Shown here: in pieces, positions 1-8,200 of the stretch | How positions within the stretch are numbered: the stretch's first letter is position 1 | How the letters are laid out: each line of letters opens with the position of its first letter | Assembly: GCF_017329605.1 (NCBI RefSeq) | Contig: NZ_JAFMTY010000004.1 | Coordinates: 1 to 64,000 of the forward strand | Origin: Alicyclobacillus fructus | GTDB taxonomy: Bacteria; Bacillota; Bacilli; Alicyclobacillales; Alicyclobacillaceae | DNA: 64,000 nt | Direction: 5' to 3' | Notes under the pieces: model-generated | Told to the model about the DNA's origin: nothing | The model's database searches: none | What the model saw: only the letters and a program-made list of their open reading frames with translations | Program-made: the position numbers and the translations under genes

Positions 1-330
1 GTATGGAAGGACGAGTCCTTGAGCACCCATGCGGAGCCGGGCGGATGCTCAGCCCCACGCCTGACACATGAGTCAAGGTGTAGTTCGGTTGACGTTTACG
101 GTCATTCGCGCAAAGAGCGCGCGGAAGGGCAACCCGGAATGGCGATCGCGGCCAAATCGACGAGCCCGCCCGCGAGAAAGGTCCACGGGCCGTCGAACAG
201 ATCCCATTCGGGCCTTTTTCCTCTGCACGGAGGGCATCCCCCCGGCGCGCCTGCTTTCGAGACAAGCGGACAGGTGCTGTGGCACAATAGCCCTGAGACC
301 GCGCGGCGCGTGGAAATGGGGGATGGACGC
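1..330. other. Upstream region without a convincing gene
   Basis: No gene is supported here. The frame of the downstream amidase stays open almost to the left edge, but the translation has low-complexity composition and does not resemble the start of amidases. I see no clean promoter. A short hairpin (AAGGA/TCCTT) lies near position 8-21, and a T-run near 218-222 follows a GC-rich stretch. It could hold the terminator of a gene to the left and a weak promoter for the amidase. Confidence 0.4.
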
Positions 331-1758
331 ATGGAGACGATGACGCGTTCGCTTTCGGAATGGGCCGAGGGCATTAGGCGAGGGGAGTTCTCGTCGCAGG
401 AGGCGGTGACGCTGCACCTCGAGCGCGTTGCCGAGCACAACGTCGATGGCATGGGGATTCGCGCCGTGATCGAGCTGAATCCCGAGGCGCTCCTGGAGGC
501 AGAGGCGCGTGACCGCGAACGAAGAAGCGGGTTTTTCCGCGGGCCCCTGCACGGCGTGCCGATCCTCGTCAAGGATAACTTGGACACGGCGGATGTCATG
601 CAGACGACAGCGGGATCGCTCGCGCTCGAGGGTCACCGCGCCAAGGAGGATGCCGAAGTCGTGCGCAGGTTGCGATCGGCGGGCGCCATCCTCATCGGCA
701 AGGCCAATCTGACCGAATGGGCGAACTTCGTGAGCGATCATATGCCAAACGGGTATTCCTCCCGCGGCGGGCAGACGTTGAATCCGTACGGGCCCGGCAG
801 GTTTGACGTCGGCGGCTCGAGCTCGGGCTCAGGCGCTGGGGTTGCGGCGGGCTTTGCCCCTGCGGCCATCGGCACGGAGACGAGTGGCTCCATTTTAAGT
901 CCGGCGAGCGCCAACAGCCTTGTGGGACTCAAGCCGACGCTGGGGATGGTCAGCCGCCGGGGGATCATCCCCATCGCCATGAGTCAGGACACGGCCGGGC
1001 CGATGACGCGTACCGTCGCGGATGCGGCGCTTTTGATGTCCATCATCGCAGGGCCGGATCCGCGGGATGTGGCCACGCAAGGCGTGCGTTGGCCGTCGCC
1101 GCAAGATTGGACGAACCTCGAGCGCGGTGCGCTTCGTGGCGCGCGCATCGGTGTGCCGCACGGGTATCTCGAAGGCGCGGATGAGGACGAGCGCCGCGTG
1201 TTTGACCGCGCGCTGTCCGAACTTCGAGCGTTGGGCGCTGACGTCGTGGAGTGCCACCTCCCGAAGGACGAGATGGACTACGAGGTGCTCCTCGCCGAGT
1301 TTCCGGTGGCGCTGAACGCGTATTTGGCCAATGTGGAGCCCTGGCTTCCCGTTCACTCGCTCGCGGACGTGATGGCGTTCAACGCACAGCATGCCGATCG
1401 CGCCCTGCGCTACGGGCAGGCCATCTTCGAGCGGGCGCACAAGCAGAGCCACCTGCGACTGGCGGACGGATCGTACATACGCGCCAGGCTTCGGGACGTG
1501 CGCCGATCGCGGGAGGAGGGGATCGACCGCGCCCTCCGGGAACACCGGCTCGACGCCATCGCGTTTCTCAACCACTTCGGCTGCTCCATCGCGGCCAAGG
1601 CCGGCTATCCGTCCATCACGGTGCCGGCGGGATACACCGAGCAAGGCAAGCCGGTGGGATTGACGCTGACGGGGACCGCCTACAGCGACGTGACGCTGTG
1701 CCAGTTGGCGTACGACTACGAACAGGCGACGCGGCATCGGCGTCCGCCGAACATGTGA
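331..1758 (+). CDS. Amidase signature family hydrolase
   Basis: A 475-residue amidase-signature hydrolase, which cleaves a carboxamide to acid and ammonia; the substrate is unknown. The Ser-cisSer-Lys triad region is intact: Lys81 in ILVKDNLDT, the glycine/serine-rich GGSSSGSGAG (161-170), and TETSGSI (182-188), whose Ser187 matches the nucleophile position. The length is normal for free-standing amidases. It is probably not GatA, because no gatB or gatC is adjacent. The start is set at ATG 331, preceded by GGGGGA about seven bases upstream; an ATG at 316 is possible. A DUF423 gene follows after 12 bp. Confidence 0.88.
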   Translation: METMTRSLSEWAEGIRRGEFSSQEAVTLHLERVAEHNVDGMGIRAVIELNPEALLEAEARDRERRSGFFRGPLHGVPILVKDNLDTADVMQTTAGSLALEGHRAKEDAEVVRRLRSAGAILIGKANLTEWANFVSDHMPNGYSSRGGQTLNPYGPGRFDVGGSSSGSGAGVAAGFAPAAIGTETSGSILSPASANSLVGLKPTLGMVSRRGIIPIAMSQDTAGPMTRTVADAALLMSIIAGPDPRDVATQGVRWPSPQDWTNLERGALRGARIGVPHGYLEGADEDERRVFDRALSELRALGADVVECHLPKDEMDYEVLLAEFPVALNAYLANVEPWLPVHSLADVMAFNAQHADRALRYGQAIFERAHKQSHLRLADGSYIRARLRDVRRSREEGIDRALREHRLDAIAFLNHFGCSIAAKAGYPSITVPAGYTEQGKPVGLTLTGTAYSDVTLCQLAYDYEQATRHRRPPNM

Positions 1759-1770
1759 GGAGGAGACGGT

Positions 1771-2133
1771 ATGGCATTTGCGGTTTGGGGCGGCGTGTTC
1801 GCCTTCCTCGCCGTGGCACTCGGCGCGTTCGGCGCCCATGTGCTTGGGGACAAACTCTCGCCCGAGATGATGTCCGTCTACCACACGGGCGACCAGTATC
1901 AGATGTATCATGCGCTCGCGCTCATCGCCGTAGGGATTTTGCTTCGGCTGCAGCCGGATTCCCGGCTGCTGTCAGCGGCGGGCTGGCTGTTTGTCGTTGG
2001 GATTTTGCTCTTCTCGGGCAGCCTCTACGCGCTAAGCATCTCCGGCATCAAGGTGCTCGGGGCCATCACGCCCATCGGGGGCCTGTGCTTTCTGGCCGGA
2101 TGGATTTGTTTCATCGTCGCCCTTGCGCGTTGA
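1771..2133 (+). CDS. DUF423 (YwdK-like) membrane protein
   Basis: A 120-residue integral membrane protein with about four hydrophobic segments, matching the DUF423/YwdK family in length and pattern: an N-terminal FLAVALGAFGAH helix, a YHTGDQYQMYHALAL segment, and LLFSGSLYAL followed by a final GGLCFLAGWICF helix. The biochemical function of the family is unknown. The ribosome site GAGGAG precedes ATG 1771. It is probably co-transcribed with the amidase. Its last 102 bp overlap, tail to tail, the 3' end of the exporter gene on the opposite strand. Confidence 0.85.
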   Translation: MAFAVWGGVFAFLAVALGAFGAHVLGDKLSPEMMSVYHTGDQYQMYHALALIAVGILLRLQPDSRLLSAAGWLFVVGILLFSGSLYALSISGIKVLGAITPIGGLCFLAGWICFIVALAR

Positions 2134-2979
2134 TCGCCAGAGGTAAAAGCCGACGCCCACGAGGCACACCGCGCCGCCCAGCGCCTCGAGCGGCGTGATG
2201 GACTGGTGCAAAAGCAAGGCGGCGAGAAGCGATCCGACCACGGGCTCGCCCACGACCGTCATGGCAATGGCCGTGGGCGGGACGCGGTGGAGAAGGGCGT
2301 TGAAGATGCCGTGCCCGAGGATGGTCGAGACGACGGCGAGGGCGAGAAACAGGAGCCAGTCGCGCAGGCTGTACCCTGTGAGCGGCACGCCCAAAAGGAC
2401 GTTGGCGGCGGCGAGTACGGCGCCGCCGATGACGAAGGCACAGAGGTTGTAGGTCCAAGCCGGAACCTCGGCGCGTGCGCGCGCACCCACCAGCACGTAG
2501 CCGGACACGGCGAGTGTGCCCAAAAACGACATGAGGTCGCCCAAGGCGCCCGTGCGCACCTGTCCCGCGCTCGCGAGGGCGGCGATGGCGGCCCCGAAGA
2601 TGGCGGCCGCCATGTTGGCGAGATCGCCCGGAGAAGCCGGGACGCGCCGCCAAACGCGCTCGCCCAGCCACACAAACACCGGCTCGAGCGCCAGGATGAT
2701 GAGTGACGACGCGACGCTCGTCAACTTCAGCGATTCAATCCAGAAGAGAAAGTGCAGGCCGAGCAGCACGCCGCTCGCCGCCAAAAAGCCGCCCATCCGC
2801 CGGATGGAGGACAGGCGGGGCCGCTCCCGCCACACCCACGGCGAGAGCAGGAGGGCTGCCAGCCACAACCTGTACATGCCGATCACGCCCGCGGGCGCGC
2901 TCGACCAAGCGATGAAGATGGCCGAGAACGAGATGGAGATGAGCCCGAGCGCGAGAAGCGCGAGGGTTCCGAGCCTCAC
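2032..2979 (-). CDS. DMT (EamA) family exporter
   Basis: A 315-residue membrane protein with the ten-helix, two-EamA-repeat layout of drug/metabolite transporters; the exported substrate is unknown. Helices run from residue 3 to about residue 285, and a hydrophilic tail of roughly 30 residues follows. The GTG start at 2979 overlaps the stop of the upstream S9 peptidase gene as GTGA, so translation is probably coupled. The tail is encoded antisense to the end of the DUF423 gene, which is unusual. Two more EamA-type exporters lie at 17877 and 38097. Confidence 0.88.
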   Translation of the reverse strand: MRLGTLALLALGLISISFSAIFIAWSSAPAGVIGMYRLWLAALLLSPWVWRERPRLSSIRRMGGFLAASGVLLGLHFLFWIESLKLTSVASSLIILALEPVFVWLGERVWRRVPASPGDLANMAAAIFGAAIAALASAGQVRTGALGDLMSFLGTLAVSGYVLVGARARAEVPAWTYNLCAFVIGGAVLAAANVLLGVPLTGYSLRDWLLFLALAVVSTILGHGIFNALLHRVPPTAIAMTVVGEPVVGSLLAALLLHQSITPLEALGGAVCLVGVGFYLWRSTRKGDDETNPSGQKAQAPDGRDGPEHLDAGDA

Positions 2980-4781
2980 GGCTTCTCATCCTGGCGGTGC
3001 CGATCGAGGAACTCCACCGTCCGCCGATACGCCTCAATCTCATTTTCCAGCTTCATAAAACCATGTCCCTCGTCATCGAACACGATGTACTCCACGTCCC
3101 GGCCCTTGTCGCGCAGCGCCTGGACAATTTGGTCCGACTCGGCCTTCACGACGCGCGGATCGTTTGCCCCCTGAATGACGAGCATGGGCTTCGTCATGCC
3201 GTCCAGATAGGTGATGGGCGAGTCCTGGATGAGCCGCTCGCGGTCGGCGGGATCGTCCGGGTCGCCGAGCCAGCGCTTCATGATGGGCTTCCAGAAGTCC
3301 GGGACGGACTTCGCAAACGTGAGCAGGTTGCTTGGGCCGAAGATATCGACGCAGGCGCGGAAGTATTCGGCGTGCCGGCCGTGCAAGAGCAGCGTCATAT
3401 AGCCTCCGTAGCTGCCGCCGACGAGAAACAGTTTCCCGCGCTCCGCCAACCCCTGCGAGAGGAGCCACTCGATGCTCGCGATCATGTCCTTGCGCGGCCC
3501 CTCGCCCCAGTCGCGCTCCACCATTTTCTCGAACCGGCTGCCATATCCGGTGCTGCCCCGGAAGTTCGGGGCGAAGACATGATAGCCGTGGAGCAACCAA
3601 TACTGGAACAGCTTGCGAAACCCCTTGCGCTCGGCCGCCTGGGGTCCCCCGTGCGGCCAGACGATGGTGTAGCCGTTCGCCACCTCGGGTTTCGCCCGGA
3701 ACGGGAGCGCCTCAAGTTCCAGACCGTCGAAGGATGGAAGATGAACCACTTCCGCCCGGACAAAGTCTTCGGGTGAGAATCCCATCGGCCGCACGTTCGT
3801 GAGCGCGCGCCACGTGCCGTCGAGATCGCGAAGCCATACGTTTCCCGGATGGACGTCGCTCGCGCCCAGCAGGTAGACGCGGCCGCTGTCTCCGACCTCA
3901 AGCTGGCCGATCACGTCGCAGGGCGCATCCAGCTTTTCGGCTCGGCCCGTCCTCAAGTCGACGCGGTACAATTCATCGATCACGCCGCGCATGACGACGG
4001 CGTACGCCGTCTCGCTGTCTCGGTGCACAGCCAGGTGCGCGACGCTGCCGTTCTCGGGCGCCCACACCCGTTCAAACGATCCCGTCTTCGGATGGAACGA
4101 GGCGACATAGAGTTCGTCTGCCAGGTAGTCGGTCGCGAAGACGACGTCGTCTCCCACAAAGGAGGCCGACGCGACGACATGCGGCGTGGACGGATCGGGC
4201 GTGAGGCTTGTTCGCGCGCCGTCGCGGTGGAGGTGCGCGATCTGGTACGTGTTGGCGAAGGCCGTGTAGGTCACCCAGGATGATTCGTCGTCGCTGACGG
4301 CGGCGAGCACCGTGGGGCCCCCTTCGCCCCGGTAGAGCACGCGCTCTTCACCCGTCTCGAGGTCGAACACGTAGCCGCACAGAAACTGCGGCTCGTCCTT
4401 GTCGGACGAGTAGTAGATCCGGTTGCCATCCTTCGAGACGGTGCTGAACATGAAGCGCCGGCCCGCGTGGGTCCTAAGGGGCTGTTTGGGTCCGCCCCGA
4501 GACGGCGCGAGGTAGAGCTGGGCGTTCTCGTCGCCGTCGCGATCGAACGCCACCAAGAAGTAACGGTTCTGCGGGTCGAAGTGCATCGCGTGCGGCACTT
4601 GGCCTTCGTTTGTCAGTCGATAGGGGAACGCGCAGTCGAGATCGATGCCCCAGGCGTCATAGCGGCCGGAAAAGTTTGTGGCCACTGCGATCCGGGATTC
4701 GTCTTTCGCGACGCAGAAGCCCAAAATGGACGGCGTGTGAAACAGTTCCTCAGGATGAGGCTGCGGGATGGAGATCAACAC
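2976..4781 (-). CDS. S9 family prolyl-oligopeptidase-like peptidase
   Basis: About 601 residues: an N-terminal beta-propeller-like half, with repeated dipeptide-rich blades, followed by an alpha/beta-hydrolase domain. The catalytic triad is visible: Ser457 in GGSYGGYM, Asp541 in GANDPRV and His573 in DEGHGF. It belongs to the acylaminoacyl-peptidase/dipeptidyl-peptidase group and should cleave short peptides. No signal peptide is seen, so it is probably cytoplasmic. The open frame reaches 5009, but the likely start is GTG 4781 (or TTG 4778), because AAGGAG lies about seven bases before it and homology-like sequence begins there. It is the first gene of a pair with the downstream exporter. Confidence 0.88.
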   Translation of the reverse strand: MLISIPQPHPEELFHTPSILGFCVAKDESRIAVATNFSGRYDAWGIDLDCAFPYRLTNEGQVPHAMHFDPQNRYFLVAFDRDGDENAQLYLAPSRGGPKQPLRTHAGRRFMFSTVSKDGNRIYYSSDKDEPQFLCGYVFDLETGEERVLYRGEGGPTVLAAVSDDESSWVTYTAFANTYQIAHLHRDGARTSLTPDPSTPHVVASASFVGDDVVFATDYLADELYVASFHPKTGSFERVWAPENGSVAHLAVHRDSETAYAVVMRGVIDELYRVDLRTGRAEKLDAPCDVIGQLEVGDSGRVYLLGASDVHPGNVWLRDLDGTWRALTNVRPMGFSPEDFVRAEVVHLPSFDGLELEALPFRAKPEVANGYTIVWPHGGPQAAERKGFRKLFQYWLLHGYHVFAPNFRGSTGYGSRFEKMVERDWGEGPRKDMIASIEWLLSQGLAERGKLFLVGGSYGGYMTLLLHGRHAEYFRACVDIFGPSNLLTFAKSVPDFWKPIMKRWLGDPDDPADRERLIQDSPITYLDGMTKPMLVIQGANDPRVVKAESDQIVQALRDKGRDVEYIVFDDEGHGFMKLENEIEAYRRTVEFLDRHRQDEKP

Positions 4782-5026
4782 GCTCACGCTCCTTCTCGAG
4801 TGGATGCGAATGGGACGAAGGCCGTCTGAACATGGATATTTCACGAGGGTTGCGAAATTTCCTCCTTGAGAGCGGCGATGGCGGGGAAGGGTGCGGTGGG
4901 CGCCTGGGACCCGCGAGACGCCTGCACTTGGCGATCCGCCTCCCATGCGGTAGGCTGAGGAGGACAAGGGCGATGGAACGGGCCCACGGGGCGAGTTGTC
5001 CCAATCCATCTGGGGAGGCGCACGAC

Positions 5027-5656
5027 GTGAAGATGAATCCCAAGGTGGACCTGTATCTTCAACAAGGCTGCATGCGCTGCCGATTTGGCGGGACGCCGGA
5101 CTGCAAGGTTCACCGTTGGCAGGAGGTCCTGAAGGCGCTGCGGGTCATCCTGCAGAACTGTGGCCTGCAGGAGGACTTGAAGTGGTCTCAGCCTTGCTAC
5201 ACGCACGAAGGGCGAAACATCGTCATCCTGAGCGCCTTCAAGGAGTACTGTGCGCTCAACTTTCTCAAGGGCGGATGGATCGACGATCGATACGGGTGGC
5301 TGGAGAAGCCTGGGGAACACACCCGGGCGGGTCGTCAAATGCGGTTTCGGACTGTGGACGAAGTGGTCTCGCGCGAGGCGGTCATTCGCGAGTATGTTCA
5401 GCAGGCCATCGAGGTGGAGATGTCGGGCGAGAGAAATGCCGAGGCTCAGCCGGTTCAAGCGCCTTTGCCGGAAGAACTGGTTCAAAAGTTCAGCGAGATG
5501 CCCGAGCTGAAGCGGGCGTTCGAGGCGCTCACGCCCGGGCGGAGGCGGGCGTATCTCCTTTACTTTTCCGCGCCGAAACAGTCGAAGACCCGGTCGGCGC
5601 GCATTGAGAAATGCGTGCCGATGATCCTGGAGGGCAGGGGCCTCTACGATCGCTGA
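5027..5656 (+). CDS. YdeI/OmdA-like protein with DUF1801 domain
   Basis: A 209-residue cytoplasmic protein. Residues about 20-120 look like a DUF1801 domain (W-Q-E-V-L through KGGWIDDRYGWL). The C-terminus (RRRAYLLYFSAPKQSKTR, then RIEKCVPMILEGRGLYD) is the typical YdeI/OmdA tail, a family tied loosely to stress or bacteriocin protection, with unknown chemistry. The start is GTG 5027, eight bases after GGGGAGG; ATG 5033 is two codons further in. It is transcribed divergently from the S9 peptidase across about 245 bp. An N-terminal CMRC...C pattern is odd but unexplained. Confidence 0.82.
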   Translation: MKMNPKVDLYLQQGCMRCRFGGTPDCKVHRWQEVLKALRVILQNCGLQEDLKWSQPCYTHEGRNIVILSAFKEYCALNFLKGGWIDDRYGWLEKPGEHTRAGRQMRFRTVDEVVSREAVIREYVQQAIEVEMSGERNAEAQPVQAPLPEELVQKFSEMPELKRAFEALTPGRRRAYLLYFSAPKQSKTRSARIEKCVPMILEGRGLYDR

Positions 5657-5765
5657 ACACCGACTGCGGTCAGCCCGACCAGAGGGGCTGGCGCGCAGTT
5701 TTCTGCACGGGAGGCCCCGGTTCTTCGTTCCCCGTCTGTGGGCGGTCCTCTATGAGCCCACCCTC

Positions 5766-6242
5766 ATGTTGGGAATCATCCTTCTCTGGTACGTGTTTTG
5801 GTGGTGGAGACGAAATCGGAGGCGCGATGCATCGTTTTGGGAGACGTATCGGTACATCGGCGGCGTGGTCGTCGTCTGTATGTCTCTCATCTATGCGACG
5901 GTTCTCGCTCATGGGTTGCATCTCGCAACCCTCCGATGGGCAGCCACCGCTTACGGCCTGATGTTCATTCTCGTCGCCAATGTGCTGCCGCGCCTGCGCC
6001 CGAATGGGTGGATCGGTGTTCGGACGCCATGGACGCTCGTGGACGAGCGTGTGTGGAATTGGACGCACCGCATGAGTGGGCAATTGGGGATACTCGCAGG
6101 CATCTTCATCATTTTGCTGGCGTGGCTTTTGCCTTCCCTTCCTCACGTGATGATGATTGGCGTTTTGGCTCCCGTATTCATTTGGCTTTTCGTCGTCCTG
6201 GTGGCGTCCTATCTTTACGCAAGGCGTTTACGCCGGGTATAA
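5766..6242 (+). CDS. SdpI-family membrane protein, start uncertain
   Basis: A 158-residue, mostly hydrophobic protein. The hallmark SdpI sequence is present: a conserved N-G-W-I-G-V-R-T-P-W-T run followed by an NWTHR-like segment and two helices. SdpI is the immunity protein against the SdpC toxin in Bacillus, but many family members have unknown roles. Only the C-terminal SdpI part and about five helices are seen; a DUF1648 half is missing. No Shine-Dalgarno precedes ATG 5766. The same frame stays open back to about 5626 with plausible codons but no ATG, GTG or TTG. Confidence 0.7.
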   Translation: MLGIILLWYVFWWWRRNRRRDASFWETYRYIGGVVVVCMSLIYATVLAHGLHLATLRWAATAYGLMFILVANVLPRLRPNGWIGVRTPWTLVDERVWNWTHRMSGQLGILAGIFIILLAWLLPSLPHVMMIGVLAPVFIWLFVVLVASYLYARRLRRV

Positions 6243-6296
6243 CGGGCCTTCGCCCAAATCACACGTGTTCGTCGATTTGGAGGGAGGTTGCGAACG

Positions 6297-8108
6297 ATGC
6301 CCGCTGCGGCAGCGTGGCGAAAAGCGCTCCGGGAACTGACGTCATCCAGCGGATGGGAGGACCTGCTCCCGGAATTCGTCTTTCATCGGGGCGTGGAATA
6401 TGCAGAAGAGGGCCGCGTGGCGTCGTGGTCGCTCCAAGGCAGCGTGATCCACGCCGTTGTGCGCGGCGAGGCCGCCTACCAGGTGGATTTGCATCTCGAG
6501 GATCTCGCAAAGAGCCGCTGTTCGTGCCCTTACGGCGCCCCTTGCAAGCACATGGTCGCGGCCGCGCTGCATGCCGCGCGGGAAGTGCGCTTGTCTGGCC
6601 TGTGGCGCGAAGCACCTTTCGACCTTGAGGTCGAGCTGGCAAGCGGCGTGGAACATGATCTTCCGGCGCATGTGCAACGCGCCGTGTCGTGGCGGTCGGA
6701 TGTCGCGACGCTCATCCGGACCCTGGCCTTCGTCCACGACGCTCCGGTTCGCTGGACGGAGTCCATCACGCTTGCGGACCTGGATCGGGAGGCGCGCCTC
6801 GTTCTGTTGGCTGCAGACCGGATCGCTCAGGGGGAGACCGCCGTCCGCGTCGAGGGCGATATGCCTTTGCCTGCCACGGTGACGTACAGCCCCGCGGGCT
6901 GGGACAGCGCGCGGAGGGTGGTGGAGCTGTTCGCGGATGTGCTCGCGGACGCTTCACCCCCATGCCTTGCCCCGTACGCCGTATACGGGTTTCGAAGTCT
7001 CGTGGCGGACTGGGGCGTCGACGTTCCGGATGACTACGAGTTGGAACATCGTGCGCTGCTTTTCTCTTTGCACCCGCAGCTCGCGCGGGCAGTGAAACGG
7101 TTGGCGGGTACCGGCGAGACCGCCATTGAGCACTGGCGCACGTGGTCGCTCGCCCGCCTGTCGGAGGCGGCTTGCGCCGAAGACGCGCTTGTCGCGCTCG
7201 CCTCGCTTCAGGGCGGCTTCGTCGATTCGCCTCACCTGGTCGCCGCCGCGAACACCGTGGCGGCCTTCGATGACTTCCCTCGCCCGGCGCATCTCGAGGG
7301 TTGCGTGCCGCACGTCCCATGGGTGCCCTTCACGATGGCGTCTTGGATCCAGGACAATTGGCGGCACATGATGGCCTCTGCGCTCGCGTTGGGCGATCTC
7401 GCCGCGGCGGACGCGCTCGCGCGTTTGTCGCCCGAAGTTGCTCCGGAGGCGGAGGAAGCGTTGGCGGAAGCCGCGATTTCCGCGCAAGCCTGGGACGTCG
7501 CGGAATCCAGCCTTGAGCGCCTGACGAGCCACTGGCCGACGGCCGAGCGGTGGGACAGGCTCGCGCACGCGTTTCGCCGCCAGGGCAAGGTCGAGCGCGC
7601 CGCGTCCTGTCTGCGCGAAGCGTTTCTCTGCGATCCGAACGACGACAGGCGCGACCGCTGGCTGACTCTGGTGCCGGAAGCCGCCCGCGCCACGGAGTTG
7701 ATTCGGTGTGCCGGTCAGCTTATGAAAGCGCGGCGGCTCCCCCCAGCGTGCAGGTTGTTGCTCGATCACGGCCTGATCTCTGAAGCGTGGCGCATCCTGG
7801 AACTGGGGCTCGAGGGCGCGGAGATGTGGGAACCGAGTCCCGGAATGGACGCCGTGATCGCCCGCTTCGCCCAGGAGGACGCGCGCCGGGTTACCGAACA
7901 CATCCTCCACGTCGCGCTCGCCGCCATTCGCCTTCGAAGCCGCGGCCCGTACCGCCGAGCCGTCAAGTGGCTCGTGGCGCTTCACGCGGGTCTTGTGGCT
8001 TCCGGTCGCGCGGCCGTGTGGGAGGAGGCGCGGACCGCGCTCGCCGCAGAGAGCCGGCGCCTGCCCGCGCTGCGCGACGAGCTTCGCGCATCCGGACTGG
8101 TCCCATGA
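6297..8108 (+). CDS. SWIM zinc-finger protein
   Basis: A 603-residue protein with a SWIM zinc finger near the N-terminus: Cys75-x-Cys77-x5-Cys83-x-His85, inside an R-C-S-C-P-Y-G pattern. SWIM fingers bind DNA or protein and are often encoded beside SNF2-type helicases; none is present here. The rest is helical and repetitive (about residues 240-600) with Ala/Leu/Glu-rich helix pairs that could form a TPR-like scaffold. The start is ATG 6297, nine bases after GGGAGG; a TTG at 6288 is less likely. Confidence 0.82.
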   Translation: MPAAAAWRKALRELTSSSGWEDLLPEFVFHRGVEYAEEGRVASWSLQGSVIHAVVRGEAAYQVDLHLEDLAKSRCSCPYGAPCKHMVAAALHAAREVRLSGLWREAPFDLEVELASGVEHDLPAHVQRAVSWRSDVATLIRTLAFVHDAPVRWTESITLADLDREARLVLLAADRIAQGETAVRVEGDMPLPATVTYSPAGWDSARRVVELFADVLADASPPCLAPYAVYGFRSLVADWGVDVPDDYELEHRALLFSLHPQLARAVKRLAGTGETAIEHWRTWSLARLSEAACAEDALVALASLQGGFVDSPHLVAAANTVAAFDDFPRPAHLEGCVPHVPWVPFTMASWIQDNWRHMMASALALGDLAAADALARLSPEVAPEAEEALAEAAISAQAWDVAESSLERLTSHWPTAERWDRLAHAFRRQGKVERAASCLREAFLCDPNDDRRDRWLTLVPEAARATELIRCAGQLMKARRLPPACRLLLDHGLISEAWRILELGLEGAEMWEPSPGMDAVIARFAQEDARRVTEHILHVALAAIRLRSRGPYRRAVKWLVALHAGLVASGRAAVWEEARTALAAESRRLPALRDELRASGLVP

Positions 8109-8125
8109 CGCCGGCGCTTTGCGCC

Positions 8126-8154
8126 TTGACGCTCGGCCCACGCCTCTGTACATT
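8126..8154 (+). promoter_or_regulatory. SigA-type promoter of the PLP enzyme gene
   Basis: TTGACG (8126-8131), a 17-bp spacer and TACATT (8149-8154) make a near-consensus vegetative promoter about 50 bp before the TTG start at 8201. I see no S-box or T-box leader in the short 5' region. Confidence 0.65.
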
Positions 8155-8200
8155 TTCTCTATCGCCTGTCATCTGAGCGGAGGAAGGGAGCCGACCCACG

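Noticed and set aside
19-330. N-terminal extension of the amidase
   Set aside because: It is open but has no ribosome site at its start and no resemblance to amidases before residue 105 of the long frame.
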